Positions 48,174 through 62,700 of a DNA stretch of 64,000 nucleotides are shown in pieces. Position 1 is the stretch's first letter; the number at the start of each line of letters is the position of its first letter. A model generated the notes under the pieces. That model was not told where the DNA came from. It was given only the letters and a program-made list of their open reading frames with translations, and did no database searches. This DNA is from Penelope pileata. Lineage: Eukaryota; Chordata; Aves; Galliformes; Cracidae. Made by a program: the position numbers and the translations under genes. Location: the NCBI GenBank assembly GCA_013396635.1, contig WBMW01001297.1:467221-531220 (forward strand), written 5' to 3'.

Positions 48174-51100
48174 GAACGAGTCCAAGGCACACTTCTCATG
48201 CAAATTGTGAAGTGTAAATAAGCTGTGTCTGATTTCTAATTCACATTGCTTTCTCAGTGTGCTAAGGAGAGTAACATAATTCATAGCTTAGGACAGAAAT
48301 GGTTTTACTTAATACAAGCAATATGAGCTATGTATTCACTCTGCTACCAGAAGTCAATTCATTTTGTTATGCTTATCTTGTGTTTCTTTTTCCTATGAAT
48401 ATTGTGGAAAAGTTTAATAACAGGGCTATTCACTTACATAGGAAACCTTAAAAGAATATCACGGGATATAGGATATGGTTTTTGAACCTGAGAAGGCAGG
48501 AAACTTGTTTTGGGACATTATCATCATGTCACTGCAAATAAATGTCACTTCTGTGATCCACGGACGTAATTTCAGCCTGTAGGTATTTACTGGATATCTA
48601 AAATGTATTTTAGGCAATGAATTCAACATCAAGGATTCCTACTGAGAATTGTTTTATAAGATTCAGCTAATAGTTTCCCATAAGACACATTTGTTAAAAT
48701 GGAGAATTTAATGAATAACTCACAAAGGGCAAGAAAGTGAGCAAAAAAAAAAATCTGTACTTCCATTGGTGAAAACATTCAACTTTAGAATAGTCAAAAA
48801 TACATTCAGTGATAATGATGTATGTACTGCATTGCTGAACAGGATTCAAGAGGAAGAAACCAAGATCTGAAAAACAGGACTGTGGAAAACCAAAGTAGAA
48901 AAGTTTAACAAAGTGTAAACAGAAATTAAACAAATGATTTCTGTCACGTGACATGCCAGTGATAAACACAATATCAATTCATTCATGGAATTTATAACAA
49001 GCATAAGTCAGAAGAAGCCAAGATAAAAATAGTGGAGTGGAAGTTGGGACACCAAAATGGAGAAGGGGTGAGTAAGGGGAAGGACGGGAGTAGATTGTAA
49101 GGGCAGAGATGATAAATGTGTTCAGAGTATTCCCTTTAGGTTTTGTATCTGCAGCTCTTAAATTTAAGCCAGAACACAATGTTCTGTTGAGGGGTTTGTA
49201 CGCTTAAGGGACAGGGCTCGCCCAGGTTGCTGCCCTTTCCAGTTGTCCCAGGGGCTGGCTGCAGAGCAGGCAAACACTGCCGTGGTGGGTGAGGGTGCCA
49301 GGGCCTGTCACTGGGGAGCTGGAAAGCTGGCAAGATGAACCTCTGCAGTCACAGCTGTCTCATCTGGAAATGAGAAATCCCAGCACAGCTGTGGGGAAGG
49401 TGTTGCAGGGCCTCTTGGGGCTGTTGCTATTCGTACCTTTCACATCTCTGTGGTTCTCAGAGCCTCTCATAAACCCCAGAGGGCTCCCAGTGCCCGATCC
49501 AGTACAGATTTCTTAAGTCTGTAGGGCTGTCTGGGTCTGATGTTCTGGGCTGGCAAATTACAGATTGCCTTGACTCATGAAGTCTGGACCTTGAGAAAAG
49601 GTCCTGAAAAGGGAATAGTTCAATGACATGGTCCAGAGTGCTTGATCTAAACAAAATGTTGTGCTGTCTGATGGAGATAGAAAGAAACCCCTTGGATCTT
49701 CTTCTCACTGTAATTCACAGACCGTGCTACCCTATTTTGTGATTACACAGCCTGTTTTATCTAATCGGTGTCAATCTGAACAATTTGCATGGCTTTGCCT
49801 TGCTGATAATTGCAGTCTTTTGCCCAGGAAATGTGAGTCTGTAAGCAATCCTTGCCTTGCTTTCTAAAACTAATGCTCGGCTCGCAGTTCTCATTTAAAA
49901 ATGATCTCAAGTGTTTGAACTGCAACAGTTTTTATCTAAGCACCCCAGGTGTCTGCCCCAGGACGAACGCTTTTAAATGCTGACAAAGAAATACTCTGGG
50001 CTGGGAGAAGGGAGAGAAAGAAGATGATGTGGTAACTCCGTTAATAGTTAGCATTAAGCTCTGCCTGCCCCGTGCTCTGAGGGCGTATTTGAAGTTATTT
50101 GCTGCTTCTCTGCGAATTTCTAGGTTCTACATCTCTTACGTTTGTATCTCACTGTCAGCCCAGTATCCTGGAGCATCTTTGTAACTAAATGAATTGACGT
50201 AGATCCTACCATATTTTTAATAGCTTTCCATTGTTTCTAGTTAAAATTACTCCAGATTTGCCAAGCAAACAGTTTTTCTGTATTTCTTCTTGTGTTTCTT
50301 CCCTGTTCTGGGAAATGTTGAGATAAGCGCCGACAGGAAATCCCAGAGCAGCTCAGCTCATCTGATCCTTCACCTGCCCCTTCCCTGCTGGCTGGCTCTG
50401 CAGCCCTCGCAGGAGCAGCAGGATGCTCCCCTGGGACCTCTGGCAGGGAAGGCAGATCCAGTGCTGAGTCTCGTTTTCTGTTGCAGCACCTGCAAAGGGA
50501 AGTGATCCAGGTTATCAGTTTGTGCCTTAGAATCCAAAAGGAAAACGCTTTGAGAATGAAATAGCAATCAATAAAAAGACAATGCTGCAGCATTGTGAAA
50601 TAGAAAATAATGCTGTCTGGAGGATTTGTGGGAGGGAAGCGGTGGCAACTAAACCAGAAATCATGCTGGCCAGCGTGACCTTAGCTGAATGCAGTTCACA
50701 CCTCTGTTGAGCTGATGTTCTCTAGAAAGGGAAGAATAACCATCCCAGCAGCAAGCGTGCTGCTGCTCAGGGGGTGACGCTCACTAGAGCGTGCACAGGC
50801 AATGAATTCATTTCATTTGATTTTTGTTGGGGGTGGCGTGGGGTCTTAAGTTTTTTATTTTTTTTTCTTGCTCCAAAAAAGTTCTCTTATTCAGCTTCAG
50901 TGTTCCTAGACAAATGCAGCTATGTGGCACCTTTTCTTTGTGATTGTGATTGCTCATTAACTGTCTGCTTCTATGTTTTCACGTTAGAGGATTTAATCTG
51001 TTTGTATCAGTTCAGTGCATTGAATCTGTCACCCTCACAGTGGAAGTATATGTTAAAGAAAGCATTTGTGTGCTTTCAGAAGGAAAGAAAAAAAAAAAAC

Positions 51101-51997
51101 AACTTGGTTCATTCATTGCTGTCATAGATATATTGCATCTTGGCATCTGCTTTCCCTTAAATCACTTTAGAAGAAAAGTTGGAATCTCTTTTCTTCAGCT
51201 TTTCCCTCCCGTACCTCAAAGCCTTAAATCAGCCAAGCAAAGGGAATCATATTTTCAGTATTCACTTGCATTTTCTGTCATGTCTGGATGGCGAGACTTT
51301 TTCCACAGAGGAGGAACTCGAGGCACTCATGGTTAGGGTGCACGGCCAGTGGCTGTCCTTGCAGTTTGCTGTTTCTCTCCTGTGCTGTTCAATCATCAGG
51401 CAATGAGAAACTTCCCTTGCACAGCTGACATGCTTGCCCACGCTGGCATCTCTTACGAAGCAGCATCCTGTGGGCATTCCCTGGCCTGAAATGATGTTAA
51501 AAGAAATTACGGTAATAGGGTAACAAACCTTGGGTTGAGTGCTTTCTTCTACTTATCCCCTGAAACAGGGCTGAGCCTGTTTAAACAGAATTTGAAATGA
51601 CTACTGCCCTGAATACATCCTCTGCTGAATAAAGCAAGTAAAAATGGTCATTTTCTCAGGTACAGCTGCAAGGTCTGTTACCTGCCTGCTGTTGTGACCA
51701 TTCTTGGTATGTTCTGTGAGCCGCTTGCTTGTCGGTGACCTAGGATGAAGGCGTATCCTTCATGGGCAAGACGTACTCCTGTGCCCTTTGGCTGTCAAGT
51801 TGTTGGTGTATGAACGCTTGCAGAGCCTGCAGTGCAGCTTGGGAAACCCATCCTCTGAAAGCAGCAGCTCTTAGACATGTTAGTTCCTTCACCTGTTACT
51901 CGTTCTCTGTGCACAGAACGCTTGCTGCTTGCCTTCTACCACTCTGAGTATGACACCAGCAGCTGACTTTCTCCCACCAGTCTGGCTAGCTACCAAC

Positions 51998-52129
51998 CTG
52001 TAGGCGACATCCAGATGGCACTGAGACACATTTCTGAGCCGAAGCAAGCTCCGCAAGCAGCTCTTCCTGCTCCTGGTTAAACGCAACATGGATGATGGGG
52101 GACAGCACATTAGTGTAGAAGTACAACTC
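51998..52129 (-). other. Candidate coding exon on the - strand, unrecognised
   Basis: On the - strand, 132 bases (exactly 44 codons) lie between an acceptor-like TTTGTGTAG and a donor-like CTACAG followed by GTTGGT. The frame starts ELYFYTNVLSPIIHVAF, continues NQEQEELLAELASAQKC and ends CRLQ, giving phase 0 at both ends, with an in-frame stop just outside each end. The composition looks protein-like, with acidic and hydrophobic residues alternating. I do not recognise it, and the acceptor pyrimidine tract is weak. A second - strand frame is open across the same bases (51889-52170), which lowers confidence. Confidence 0.2.
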
Positions 52130-55100
52130 CTACACAAAGACTGTTTCTTTTTGCTCTGTTTACACAACAAAGCACAACAGGTTTCATGGTCAGGAATTGT
52201 TCAAATAATAAATATCGATTTATATTTGAAGGTCTTAAGTTACAGATTTTGTTCTTTTTTTTTAAATTCAAGAGTTATCTAAAATAAACTGCCTTAACTT
52301 TTATCTCTACTTATATCCAGAGAACTTGGGAGAAATAAGCAGTTGCAGATAACTACAATTTAGTAGACTAATTCAAGAGGGTGAGCTTCTTTCTGATTGA
52401 CAAATAAGCAACTTCGCTGAGATTTTTTGCTTTTCAAGCTTTATGTTGATGTGTCAGGTCATGATGGCTCTGGAGGAACATTATAACTAACATTCTTTGT
52501 TTTTCGAAGGGAAAAATGGCAATTTCTTTGGCCTAGAATGAAATACATTGCACCTTCTTGATAGCTGAAGTGCCAAATGGATTACTTTTTTGGTTCATTT
52601 GATTTCATTTTTTGTAAGAAATATTTTGATCATTAGAAAATGAACATCAGAGCATTTCAACAGCAGACCTCAAGAACTATTAAATCTGACATTGTTTTCT
52701 GCAAGCCTGGTCTTTCTCTTTCCTATAAGAAGGGGTAGATTTGGGTTGATATTTTTTGGATTTGGACAATTCTTTGTGTCTATGTAGTATATCTGGTCCT
52801 TAAAGCTTTCATATTGAGTTTTACTTTTCCTTCAAGAGGTTTTAGCAAATGACTTTTGAAAATTAAACACTGTTATTAAGACATCACAGAGACATCAGTT
52901 ATTAGACAGCTGGTAAGTCAGGCCTCTATCTGGGCAAGGTCCTTAGACCTTAGTGGGATCTCTGCTGCCATAATTCAGGTATGGCCTGAAGCAGGAGACT
53001 TCTGTTTATCAATACGAAATGAGTAGAGTTATTGTTTATTCTAGCAAATGACTCTTAGTTTCTCAGTATCCAATAAATAATTTCAGTATTGGTTTTACGT
53101 TACAAAATCTTTGTGACTGTGCAGGAGTATTTCAAAAACAGAACCAGTAGCAATAGGTAGTGCATGCAATCAAGGATATGGGGATTTTTGTTGTTTTTTT
53201 GTTTAAATAACATCTTATTCTTGAGGGAATCCCTTTGATTTCAGTAGATTCATCCATGGTGCAGGATAGCATTTGTGATGTTTAAGGTACTGCCGCACAA
53301 CCTGTGCTGGTTCAAATGCACGTTACTTTCAGTTTGAGGGGACGCTGACATATATGAATTTCAGCCTGGATGCTCGACTACGCGTTGTGCAGACCCTTAC
53401 TTGTGGTTTGATTACTGATAACAGTGCAGATACTGCGGCATGGCCATCCGTTATGGATCTTAGATCTTAGGTCCCAAGCAGGAGCAACTGATGTTATCTT
53501 CATTATCAGTGTAAATTACCTAGCTTCAAGCTAGTCTACGCACAGAAAGCTCTGATCGTGTTTCTGTCAGAACTGAGTAGACGCAATCTTTGGAAGCGGT
53601 AACCTAGAGGTGGCAACACTTGTATTTGCTGCAGTCAAACTTACTGCCATCTCTCTGGCTTCTGCTTATAGGAGTAGCTTTTTCCTGCTGTCCTTCATGT
53701 ATTGTACCTTTGAGTTGTTACCCTGTGTTCCAGCCTTTTTCTTTTTGTCTCTAGCTTAGATGCATTTCTTGTCACTTCCCAGAATTCGCACAGGCTTCAT
53801 GAAGTTTAGTTTTCTTGATTCAAACTCTTTGTTCTTGGATGCAAGTATACTTGGAATCCTGATTGATTTTTTGTTTGTTTGTTAAGCTTCGAGTAGAAGC
53901 CCGTATGTTTTGAAGAGAATGGAACCTAGAAGTTTAGAGGCTAGAAAGGATGTGAAAAGAACCTCAGATGGATTGTTTCAGGAAAAAGAGAACAATTCTC
54001 TGATACTTGAAGGCTCAGGATGGGCAGTGATGTTTGTTTTGTCCCAATGTAACTATTCTCCTGGGTAAAGACGGTCACACGTAGGCGTGATGCACTCAGT
54101 CACCAGCATCAACCTTGTGCTGCGCAGCAATCTCTGAACAAGGGCTCATCTCAGACTGTTTGGATGGAGCACCTGGCCGCACTGATTGCAGTAAATACGG
54201 TTCGCACAAAAGCAAGCATCTTTCCATTAGGTTGTGGTGAGATCTGTGCTTTCATTAAGGGGTGTCCTTTATTGGATAAGCACTGGAGAAGAGCTCAAGA
54301 GGCCACAGGTCTAATTCAACTTTGCCATTAGCCAGTGAAATGAATTTGGGCAGCACACTTCATCTTCCTGCAGCTCGGGTGTCTGTGCAGCAGCTCTGTG
54401 CATAGGTGTAGTGCCATGTGAGGCATTTTTACCAAAGAAATCTTGTGGAATTTTCCTTGTAGGGCTGGAAACTCCCCTCTCTCTCCTCAAAACAGCTGAG
54501 ACTTCTTCCTCATAACTTCGTATTCAGCCATTGTAAATAAGTGAGTGTCTCTTCAATATCAATAATAATAAAATATTTTGTTAATGACAATGAGTCTTAC
54601 ATATATATTAGTGCAATTTTGGCACTGCTTGTTAATTTAGGAAGCTTCAGAATATCCTACTGGTACTTTTGCTGCTTTTGGAGCAGGTACAAAATGGATT
54701 TATATTCCATCCCTTTTTTGTTTTTCCTGTCTTTCCCAAGTTTTTGGCTTAATTTCTGAATTTTGAGGAAATTGTCAGGTTGTACACGTGGTTTCTTTCT
54801 CTCTCCTGTGTTAGTCCTTTGGATGAGGTAACACGGTGTACTGGTAGCTGTGGTGTGCATACAAGCACGCCCACACCCACAGACTATGTCCTAGTAACAG
54901 TCCTGGGTAACAAAAGAGAAACGGAAAGCTGCAAGCCCCAAGCTGGGGTAGAGTGGTTTAGAATCCACGTCAGTTTGATTGGGGTGCAGGCGGCTCCTTG
55001 CTGGGACAAGCCTTGGGCAGTGCTGGATGCAGGGTAGCAGGGCTCTCTGCCCGCTGTTGCTGCTGAGGAATTCTGTGCTCCTGCCACGTGGGAGAGGGAG

Positions 55101-56715
55101 GTGGATACGTTGCAGCAGCCTTTGCTTGCCTGTGCATCCAGACAAAAAAAACCAGTTCTCTTTCTCAGGATTGTTCTGAGCAGATAGCAGTAGTACACAT
55201 GTCAGCGGTCAGCCACTAGAGTGCACCAGAAGGTTTGGTTGTAAGGGGCTGATGGCAGCAACTTCCCTTGCCTTAAAGTAGCGTTATGTTGTGCTGCACA
55301 AATCTCTGCTAAAATGTCTGCTTGCTTTTAATTCGGTTTTAATATCCATGTCTAAAAAGGAATAAAAAGGAAAGCTCTGTTTCTAGGTATATCAGGCTGA
55401 ACGTACAGCTGAAAGCTGAAGCTTTCACAGGTAAAACCAATTTGTTTCCCACTTCCTTCCACAGCAGCTCCACGCACTTGCTTGTTCTGCCAAAAGACAT
55501 TTTGAGCTCTTGCATCTGTAGCACAAGAACTTGTTTAGCCAAGTGCAAGGTGGAAATGAGAGTGATCAGAGACAACTATGACAGCTTTTCCTGGCTGGAG
55601 TCACAGTCAATGCAATTCTGTTAGTATTTGAGTTCAGAGATGAAAATCTGATTATAACTATTGCTACTAAAAGTAAGAGACATGCATTGAAAAGATACAA
55701 AGATGAGGGAGGATTTCAAGTGGGGACCTCTTTACTCGCTTGCTTCTTTGCAGTGGTAAAACTGCTAGCTGAATTTGTACAGAGGTGCTGACTTAACTGT
55801 GCTTGAAAATGAAAGAACACAGCAACAAGAAATCGCAACCCCATTTGAAGTGATAGTGAAATTGCCTTGATTTCGGTGAAGCCAAGTTCAGCACAGCCAA
55901 CTAATGCTGCAGAGAAGGAGCTCGTGCTTCCTAAGGGGCTGTCCCTGCCCTTTATCCATCGGGAGGGCTCTCCAGGTCATCGCTCGGTGGGTATCTGATG
56001 CTCTCACCTCGGGGGCTGCAGAACCGCAAGCTCCATTCTGCCACCGTGAGGCAGAGCGACAGCAAGCTGTGCCCTGGCAGTGCTGGGAAGCACATAGCCA
56101 AACGGAGCCGTACCGCAGGATCTGGGGGAGAGACTGCAGGTGGTTTGGGATGGGGGAGCCAGTGGACTGAAAATCCCATGCAGCTGTGGGAGAACACGAT
56201 GAGATTTGGTTCTCCCAGTCCTTCATTTTGGTAGGAATTTGTGAAGCAGTAGGAATACTGATTCTTTGAAGAAACATCCATATGAAGTGTTCTGTGATAC
56301 TGCGAAAAAGCTGCAAGAGATTTATGGGTTCTGCTACAATGGGTTGTAGTTCCTACTTGGAGCTCTAGTTTTCGACTGCCACAGAAATGGAGACCTGGTC
56401 CATCACCCTATCTAGTGCTGGCTTTTGGAAATTCATTTTGCCTCTGTGTGCTTTCCTGTACATCTGCAAACAAAGAAGCAATAACATTCCAACGCAGGAA
56501 TACCACAGCAGCAGAGAACCCTGCTTCCAGACACGGCAGTGAACGCGCAGTAACTTTCATACAGTTGTATTTTTATCTGTCGACTTCTTTAGCCACCTGT
56601 GGATATATCAGTAACTAAGAACACTTTATGTGTTTTTTTTTTCAGACTCCAATATTCTGATTGATCCTGAGCTGAAAACCTTAATCTTTAGTGTTAGAGG
56701 TGTTAGAGAGCTTAA

Positions 56716-56751
56716 TTTGTTTGTTGTTTGTTTGTTTAAAAAAAAAAAAAA
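56716..56751. repeat. (TTTG)n followed by A14
   Basis: A run built of TTTG units with one TTG (56716-56737) passes straight into fourteen A bases (56738-56751). Such compound simple repeats often mark the eroded tail of a retroelement, but none can be recognised beside it. Confidence 0.85.
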
Positions 56752-59700
56752 GGTATACTGTCTCTCCAGTAAAATCCAGGTACCTAATTGCCTGAAGGTC
56801 CGGTATAATCCATGATGATCTAAGAAATAACAGATAGACAATCCTGTCATAGGACCCATAAATCTGCCACAGAACCCATAAAAGAGGAGAAGGACCATCA
56901 ACTTGCTGTATGGATCAGGAGTGTCCTCAAGGCATGACATAAATTTCGGCAGGTTTGATTCAACAATAAGTTCTAGCTCCAGAAAATAAAGAAAACAAAT
57001 GGAAAAATGAGCAAAAGAAACAACACGAGTTGAATTCGCTAGAACAGATTTAAATACAATTTTTATGTGAACAGCTCCTCAGGCCTCACCCGACAACAGG
57101 GAGGCTTGAGCTGGACTGTGGGCACTCGGTTAAGCACTGCGGTGAATGGACAAGGCCTGGTGATCGTGGGCCAGCTGCCCGATCCAGAGCTGTCAGCAGC
57201 TCTTTCTGGACAGTTTGTTATCTTTTTCCCTGGTGATATCATAGCATCAAAATGAAGTCACTGGAAGTTTTCCAAGGTGACTAAGTGAGATTTTTCACAG
57301 GATTCTACTCTAGGAGTACTGTTTAGAAGAATATGGTTTTTCTTTTTTAAATTTTTCCAAAATCTACATCTCTTCAGAGTATTGTGGAAATAGTTTTTCC
57401 TCTTTTGTTTATGTCATTGATTTACAGAATGTGTTTACCTTGGAATAGGGAGGACTTGGAGGATCGTCTTGATTTATGCTTTGAGACACATTATATAGCT
57501 GTTTTTCTGCAAATCCTGTTCATGTCTTGACTGCTTAGCTCACAGTTTGCATCTCTGGCAATAAATATCAAATGAAAGAGGAAAAAAACGAAGGAAACTC
57601 CATTGTGGTAATTTGATTACTCTGGAAATAAAGCAATGGATTACTAAAATCTAATTTGGAAGTGATGAAGTGCATGAGACTGCCAAGTAATTATTTCTAC
57701 ACAGCCCCTGTCCATAGGGAGAGCAGAGATATTGGACGCTACATGATGTTAATGGTGCTGCAGTTTGACATTTGCACAAACGTGCACAAACATGGGTCTT
57801 CTGCGTGCATGTTGTGACAACAGCCCGTATCCTTCCCAAAGTCTGTGCTAATGTGTGCACCAAAATCAATCCGAATTGCTTTTTGTTGCTGGTTTATTTC
57901 TGTAGAATAGAACCAAAACATGACTCCATGATTAGAATTTAACTTAACTGGTTTGTGGAAGAGAAAGAAGAACGTGGGAAGAAAAATGATGCAAGTTTCA
58001 AGTCTGGAAATTTTTTAAACAAATATTAATTTGCTTGTAATATCTGAAATCTGCTAGGCAACGGCAAATGTAAAAATTGCTATTATGATACATGATTATT
58101 AAATGTGATTATATTGTAATACTGAGAATATTTTAGTTCTGTTTCAGAGGTAGATTAGTAAAACCTGTACTGGAAATCAAAAATCTATTAAATAACAATG
58201 ACGTGTTGAAACAAATGAAAACGAAAATAGCTGAATTACTTTGGGGTAGAGTTTTGAAAAGGTCACTACCTTCCTTGGCTGTCTTGGCCAAGCCAGCATC
58301 TCTTTTTTCCACACGGCAAGAAATGCACTGTGAAATGCTTTGAGCGGTGAATCATCCTCTTGCACGTCGTCTTCCCGCGTTTTGCCTGTTCCCTGGGCTT
58401 CCTGTGTGCTGTGCCTGGGTGCAAAGCACTCCAGGCAGTTCCTGACCTCGGGAAGAATTTGGGGTAGTGTTCCTGCTACCAAATTTTACAAAGCTGGATG
58501 CAGCCTCTCAGCTAGGAACCTAGCTTTTAGAGGCCCTTTGTGCCACCGGAGGGGGCACGAGAAAATCTGAGTTGACTTAGTTCCAAACTGAGTATGTGTA
58601 CTTGCACTAGTACAGCCATGGAGGAGCAGGAGGAGAGGCTCCCAGATTGGGTGGTGGGAGCAGCTACCTAAATGCCATCTCACTGCTCCTGTGGCCGGGA
58701 AAAAAGATACGACACTTTTTGATTCAGACACTTGGACTTTGATTCTTGAGTGGCTGAGATCAGCTCTTTGTCATGCATTTCTGCCACTGCTGAGGAAATA
58801 TGCTGGGAAGATGGCACGCTTTCCTGAACACATAGCTGTGTTCAGGATTAAATCAGTGAATAAGGAATGTGTAAGAAGCAGACACATTTCACCTGCATGT
58901 GTTCCTAGGGTTTGTCACCTGATTGCTAGAGCAGTGAGAAACAGCACAGAAAATGAGTTGCAGATGAAGGCAGAAATTCCTGTGAAGAAGGCTTTCCCCC
59001 TTCCACTTACTGGAGACTTTGAGAAAGTTACAAATATTTTCCTGTTATTTTCATTTCATTTTTTCATAAAAAAAAAAAAGTCTAACAAAAGAACCTGTAG
59101 AGGCAAAATTTTCCAAAATGTCATACAGCAGCATACGCTAACTGTCCCTTCCAACTGAGGAAGGTAATAAGAATTACATTTTAATTAAACAGCTGCTTTA
59201 GTTGCTTATTGGTGTAATTTTCTCTCTAATTCTGAGTGTGATGCTAAACCCAAGCTTTTTACTGGCTTCAGCCTTTTTGTCAAGACTGGCGTTGTTCAGG
59301 TCTGTTACAACCTGAGCCACACTCTAGCTGGGGACGATGTGTCCTCTGCCCCCTGCTCGCCACCAGCCAGTCGCCTTACTGGGGAGCCACGTCTTGCAGG
59401 GCCCGCCGGGCTGCAGCTGCTGCTGAAAGTAGTAACAAGTAGTCATTGTCTTTAATTGCATATGACAATGTCACATTTTTATGAACTAAACTAACACAGG
59501 GACAGGATTTTTAAAGCATTCACTGTTAGCTAATTCTTTTTCCGCTTTGAATACGGAAAAAACTAAAGGCCAGGTCTGACTATTTGAAGAAAGCTCAGCC
59601 TCAGTGTGATCAGATGCAACGTAGTAGGAAGTCTGTCTCCAACGTAAACTCACAAGTGGAGAATCCCACTTTTGGGAAGATGACAGTAGTGCAAAAGGAA

Positions 59701-62700
59701 GTAATTGTATTGTCTAATTGAGTCTGTGTTGGACCTGGTGTGGATGTTCTGCTTGACCTTCCATCAGCCCAGCTAATCCCATCTCTCCATTGTACAATAG
59801 AGCTCCAAATCTTTTCCATGTAGAAAAGAGAAGTTGCGGAATCACTAAATATTTCAGTATCCTTTGTTGGTCAAACCCTTTCTTTGTCTCAGAACCGTAG
59901 GAGTAGGGACAACCCTAGTGCCATTGTCTTCCCTGCCCTGGAGAAACGCTTGTAGCAGTGCCGGGAGGAATCACCACGTGCCTCTGTCTCTGGAGAGTCT
60001 GGCTGCTCCAGAGCATCTGAATGGCCTGGGGAGGCACAAGAAAAGCTGCTGTGGGGAACATCTGTAGATGCCAATCAAATATATTGTTATGAGAAAGGCC
60101 ACACTTATCAAAAGATCAATAAAAATACTTTGAGAGTTCATTTTCTCATGTCATCTTGTCAAAGCTGGAAAGGATCTCCAGTGTTTTTGAGAGATTATTT
60201 AAATGGATTTCTTTAATTCTGTCCTGAGATTTTGTGATTTCTATAAAATAAGTGTTTTAAACAGAAAACCTAGACTGAGTGTCTTAACACTGAAATTTTT
60301 TTTTATAGAATTATATTTACAAGCCTGATATACTTATGAAATGTATTTTCTCAAGCCAGCACTGAGGCCCTAATGGGTTAAATTAACCAGGCCGTATGAA
60401 TGTGAGCTGAACATATGGTCAGGCCCTCTGAGAGTTTTAAAAAGTGAATGTCTGCTAAAACAAAGTCTGGCTTTTTGAGAGTATGTTGTCAGCATGAAAA
60501 GAGTCCTCTTATTTACCAGAGTGAAAAAAAGGGGAACATCCGCAATTATTTCACCTCTCTGGTTGCACACAATGAAATGGGAGGGAAAGTAATGCCTAAG
60601 CAGAGACAAAAAGGTGAAGAACTGGAAAATCCATTTGGTGTGAAGAGTGGTGGGAGAGAGAAGGAACATTGGATGGCTGGGCTTGTAATGGGAAAGAGAA
60701 GAACTCTAAAATAGTTCTTCAATCTGCTGCAAAAGTTTGGATTTTGAAGAAAATTATTTTGGTTTACTCCTCATTACAGCACCTCAGACCTCAGGATGAA
60801 TATTTAAAAAAAAAAAATCTTTAAAAAAGAAAATTCTACTTTAATATTCTTACTGGTTGTTGAATTGTGAATTTTAGAACTGATGAAGAATAACAATGGT
60901 GTTTGTGCTGCTTGAAAGGTGATAGAATCCGTGGCATCTATGTGATCTGAGTAGAAAATATTTTTATCTCCTCCTTCATTCACTCTGAAGGAGTGCGTTT
61001 AAGGAAAAAACAAGTGCTAGCTTGTGGATACTTCTTTACTTTGAAGTAATTTTCAACCTCTAACTTTTTATTTCAATTTTAACTGCAACTCCCATTATTC
61101 TGAAAGAACTATCTGAAAAAAGCAAGTATTTTTCCTGGTGTTCCTGTGAAACTGTCCTCACCTGTTCTACTAATGGAAAACTAGTTTAAGTTGATGGTGA
61201 CTGAAGGCTGTACAAGTCCCAGCTCTCCTAAGCAACAGACAAGCAAGTCTGTTTTTTTTCCTATTGGTTGCTCACCTCTAAGAGGGAATTGCTGCCATTT
61301 TGTCTCTGAGTTGGAGATTTGAATGGAGGCCGGAACAAAGAAGCCAAGGGCACAGCAGGCTGCTGTGAGCGAAGTATCCTTTCATCCTTTCCTTACTTAC
61401 CGTCCTCTGGGCAATGACTGAGGTACAAGGACAGGCTGTGTTTGTAGGAGCACTGCTTTCGCATCCCGTCAAATAAAGGTTTTGTTCACCTTAACAATCA
61501 AATCAGTTTCTGTGCAGGGTGAAGCTAAGCTAGGTAGTGTAAACAAAAGGGTTTTGCTGATTATAGCTGATGATTTGTAAGTTTTTTTCTTTTCTTTCTA
61601 AAGGAATTTTACTGAGGGTATTTTCATTGATTTTTCGCTGCTGTTGTTCAAGTAAAGTAATATCAATTTTGTGATTTTAAAGCAAGAAACAATTTTACTT
61701 GAAGTCAAAAAAACTTATTTGTCTTCTACATATTATAAATTACTTGACTTTGCCTCACTTTTCCCAATGACAATTAGTGATAACAAAAGTAATGCCGGTT
61801 TCTAAATAACATTTTGCTTTTTGGCTCTAGTTCTTTTCATTATGAAAAGCAGATCACATTATCATGATAATTTTAGCTTATGCAGGCCACCACTTTACGT
61901 GCAAAATATGGTTCTAAAAGTCAGGCTTGTTAGGGTCTTTAAGAGAGCTTGGAGTTGTCCATCGCAAGGCACGTGTGTGCTGTTCTCTGTGACAGGAGGC
62001 AGCGATGGCAAAGCGGAGCGGGAGCAGCCGTGGAGGGAACTCCGCGTTGCCCAGATCCACGTGGCTGTGTTTTCTGAATTCCTCGATTAGCTTGAGGAGA
62101 TTGGTATGAAATTTAGTGCCTTCTCCGTCAACCGCTTCCCTCTCATTTTTATTTTAGACAGTTAATTAAATTCAGTGCTGCCGGTGTCTCCTATATTAGA
62201 CGAAGAGGAGTCTACTGAGTGGCTGTTGTTAGCTGAGGCCTAGAAAAGAGCAAGTCCATTGCTTCTCTGAAGGATCGCAGGGCTTCAGGACACAGAGCTC
62301 AGGTCTGCGTGCAGGAGTCCCTGAGCGTCACGGAGGGACTCGGAGCAACAGCTTTGTCTTCTATCAAAATATTTTAGGGCCTTCAGCTCTATGGCTTTTG
62401 ATTATTTCTCCTTGCCAAAACGAGGAAAGACTCATTCAAGGAAGCGACGTTTGTCCCTGCTGACCTCTCATTCGGGGCTCACAGGAGCTGTGCTGTTGGG
62501 ATTTAGTGGAGCTGTGCTGGAACGGAGAACTTTGCTTCAACAAACTGCAGTTGCACAGTTCGTGGTCAGCTGTTCTTCTAGAGACAGCAAACCTATGTGA
62601 GAACGTCAGAGCTGGAAAGGGAGATGATTTGGAGCGTGTGTACAAAGTATCTGGTGACTGCAGCCTGTGCAAAACAAATACCATTTTTCCATAGCCACTC

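Noticed and set aside
55888..56316. 142-codon - strand frame with overlapping + and - frames
   Set aside because: Three or more frames are open over the same GC-richer patch, and none shows a known motif; this is composition rather than coding signal.
58177..58482. 101-codon - strand frame with a donor-like AAGGTAGTG inside it
   Set aside because: The first part looks protein-like but matches nothing I know, the start is not supported, and the end is a hydrophobic Phe/Ser-rich run typical of random AT-rich DNA.
58691..59158. 155-codon open frame, among the longest outside FANCF
   Set aside because: The frame opens with GTG; the first ATG comes some 40 codons in. The translation ends in a Lys-rich stretch coded by a poly(A) run and shows no domain. 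Length alone is not convincing in 64 kb.
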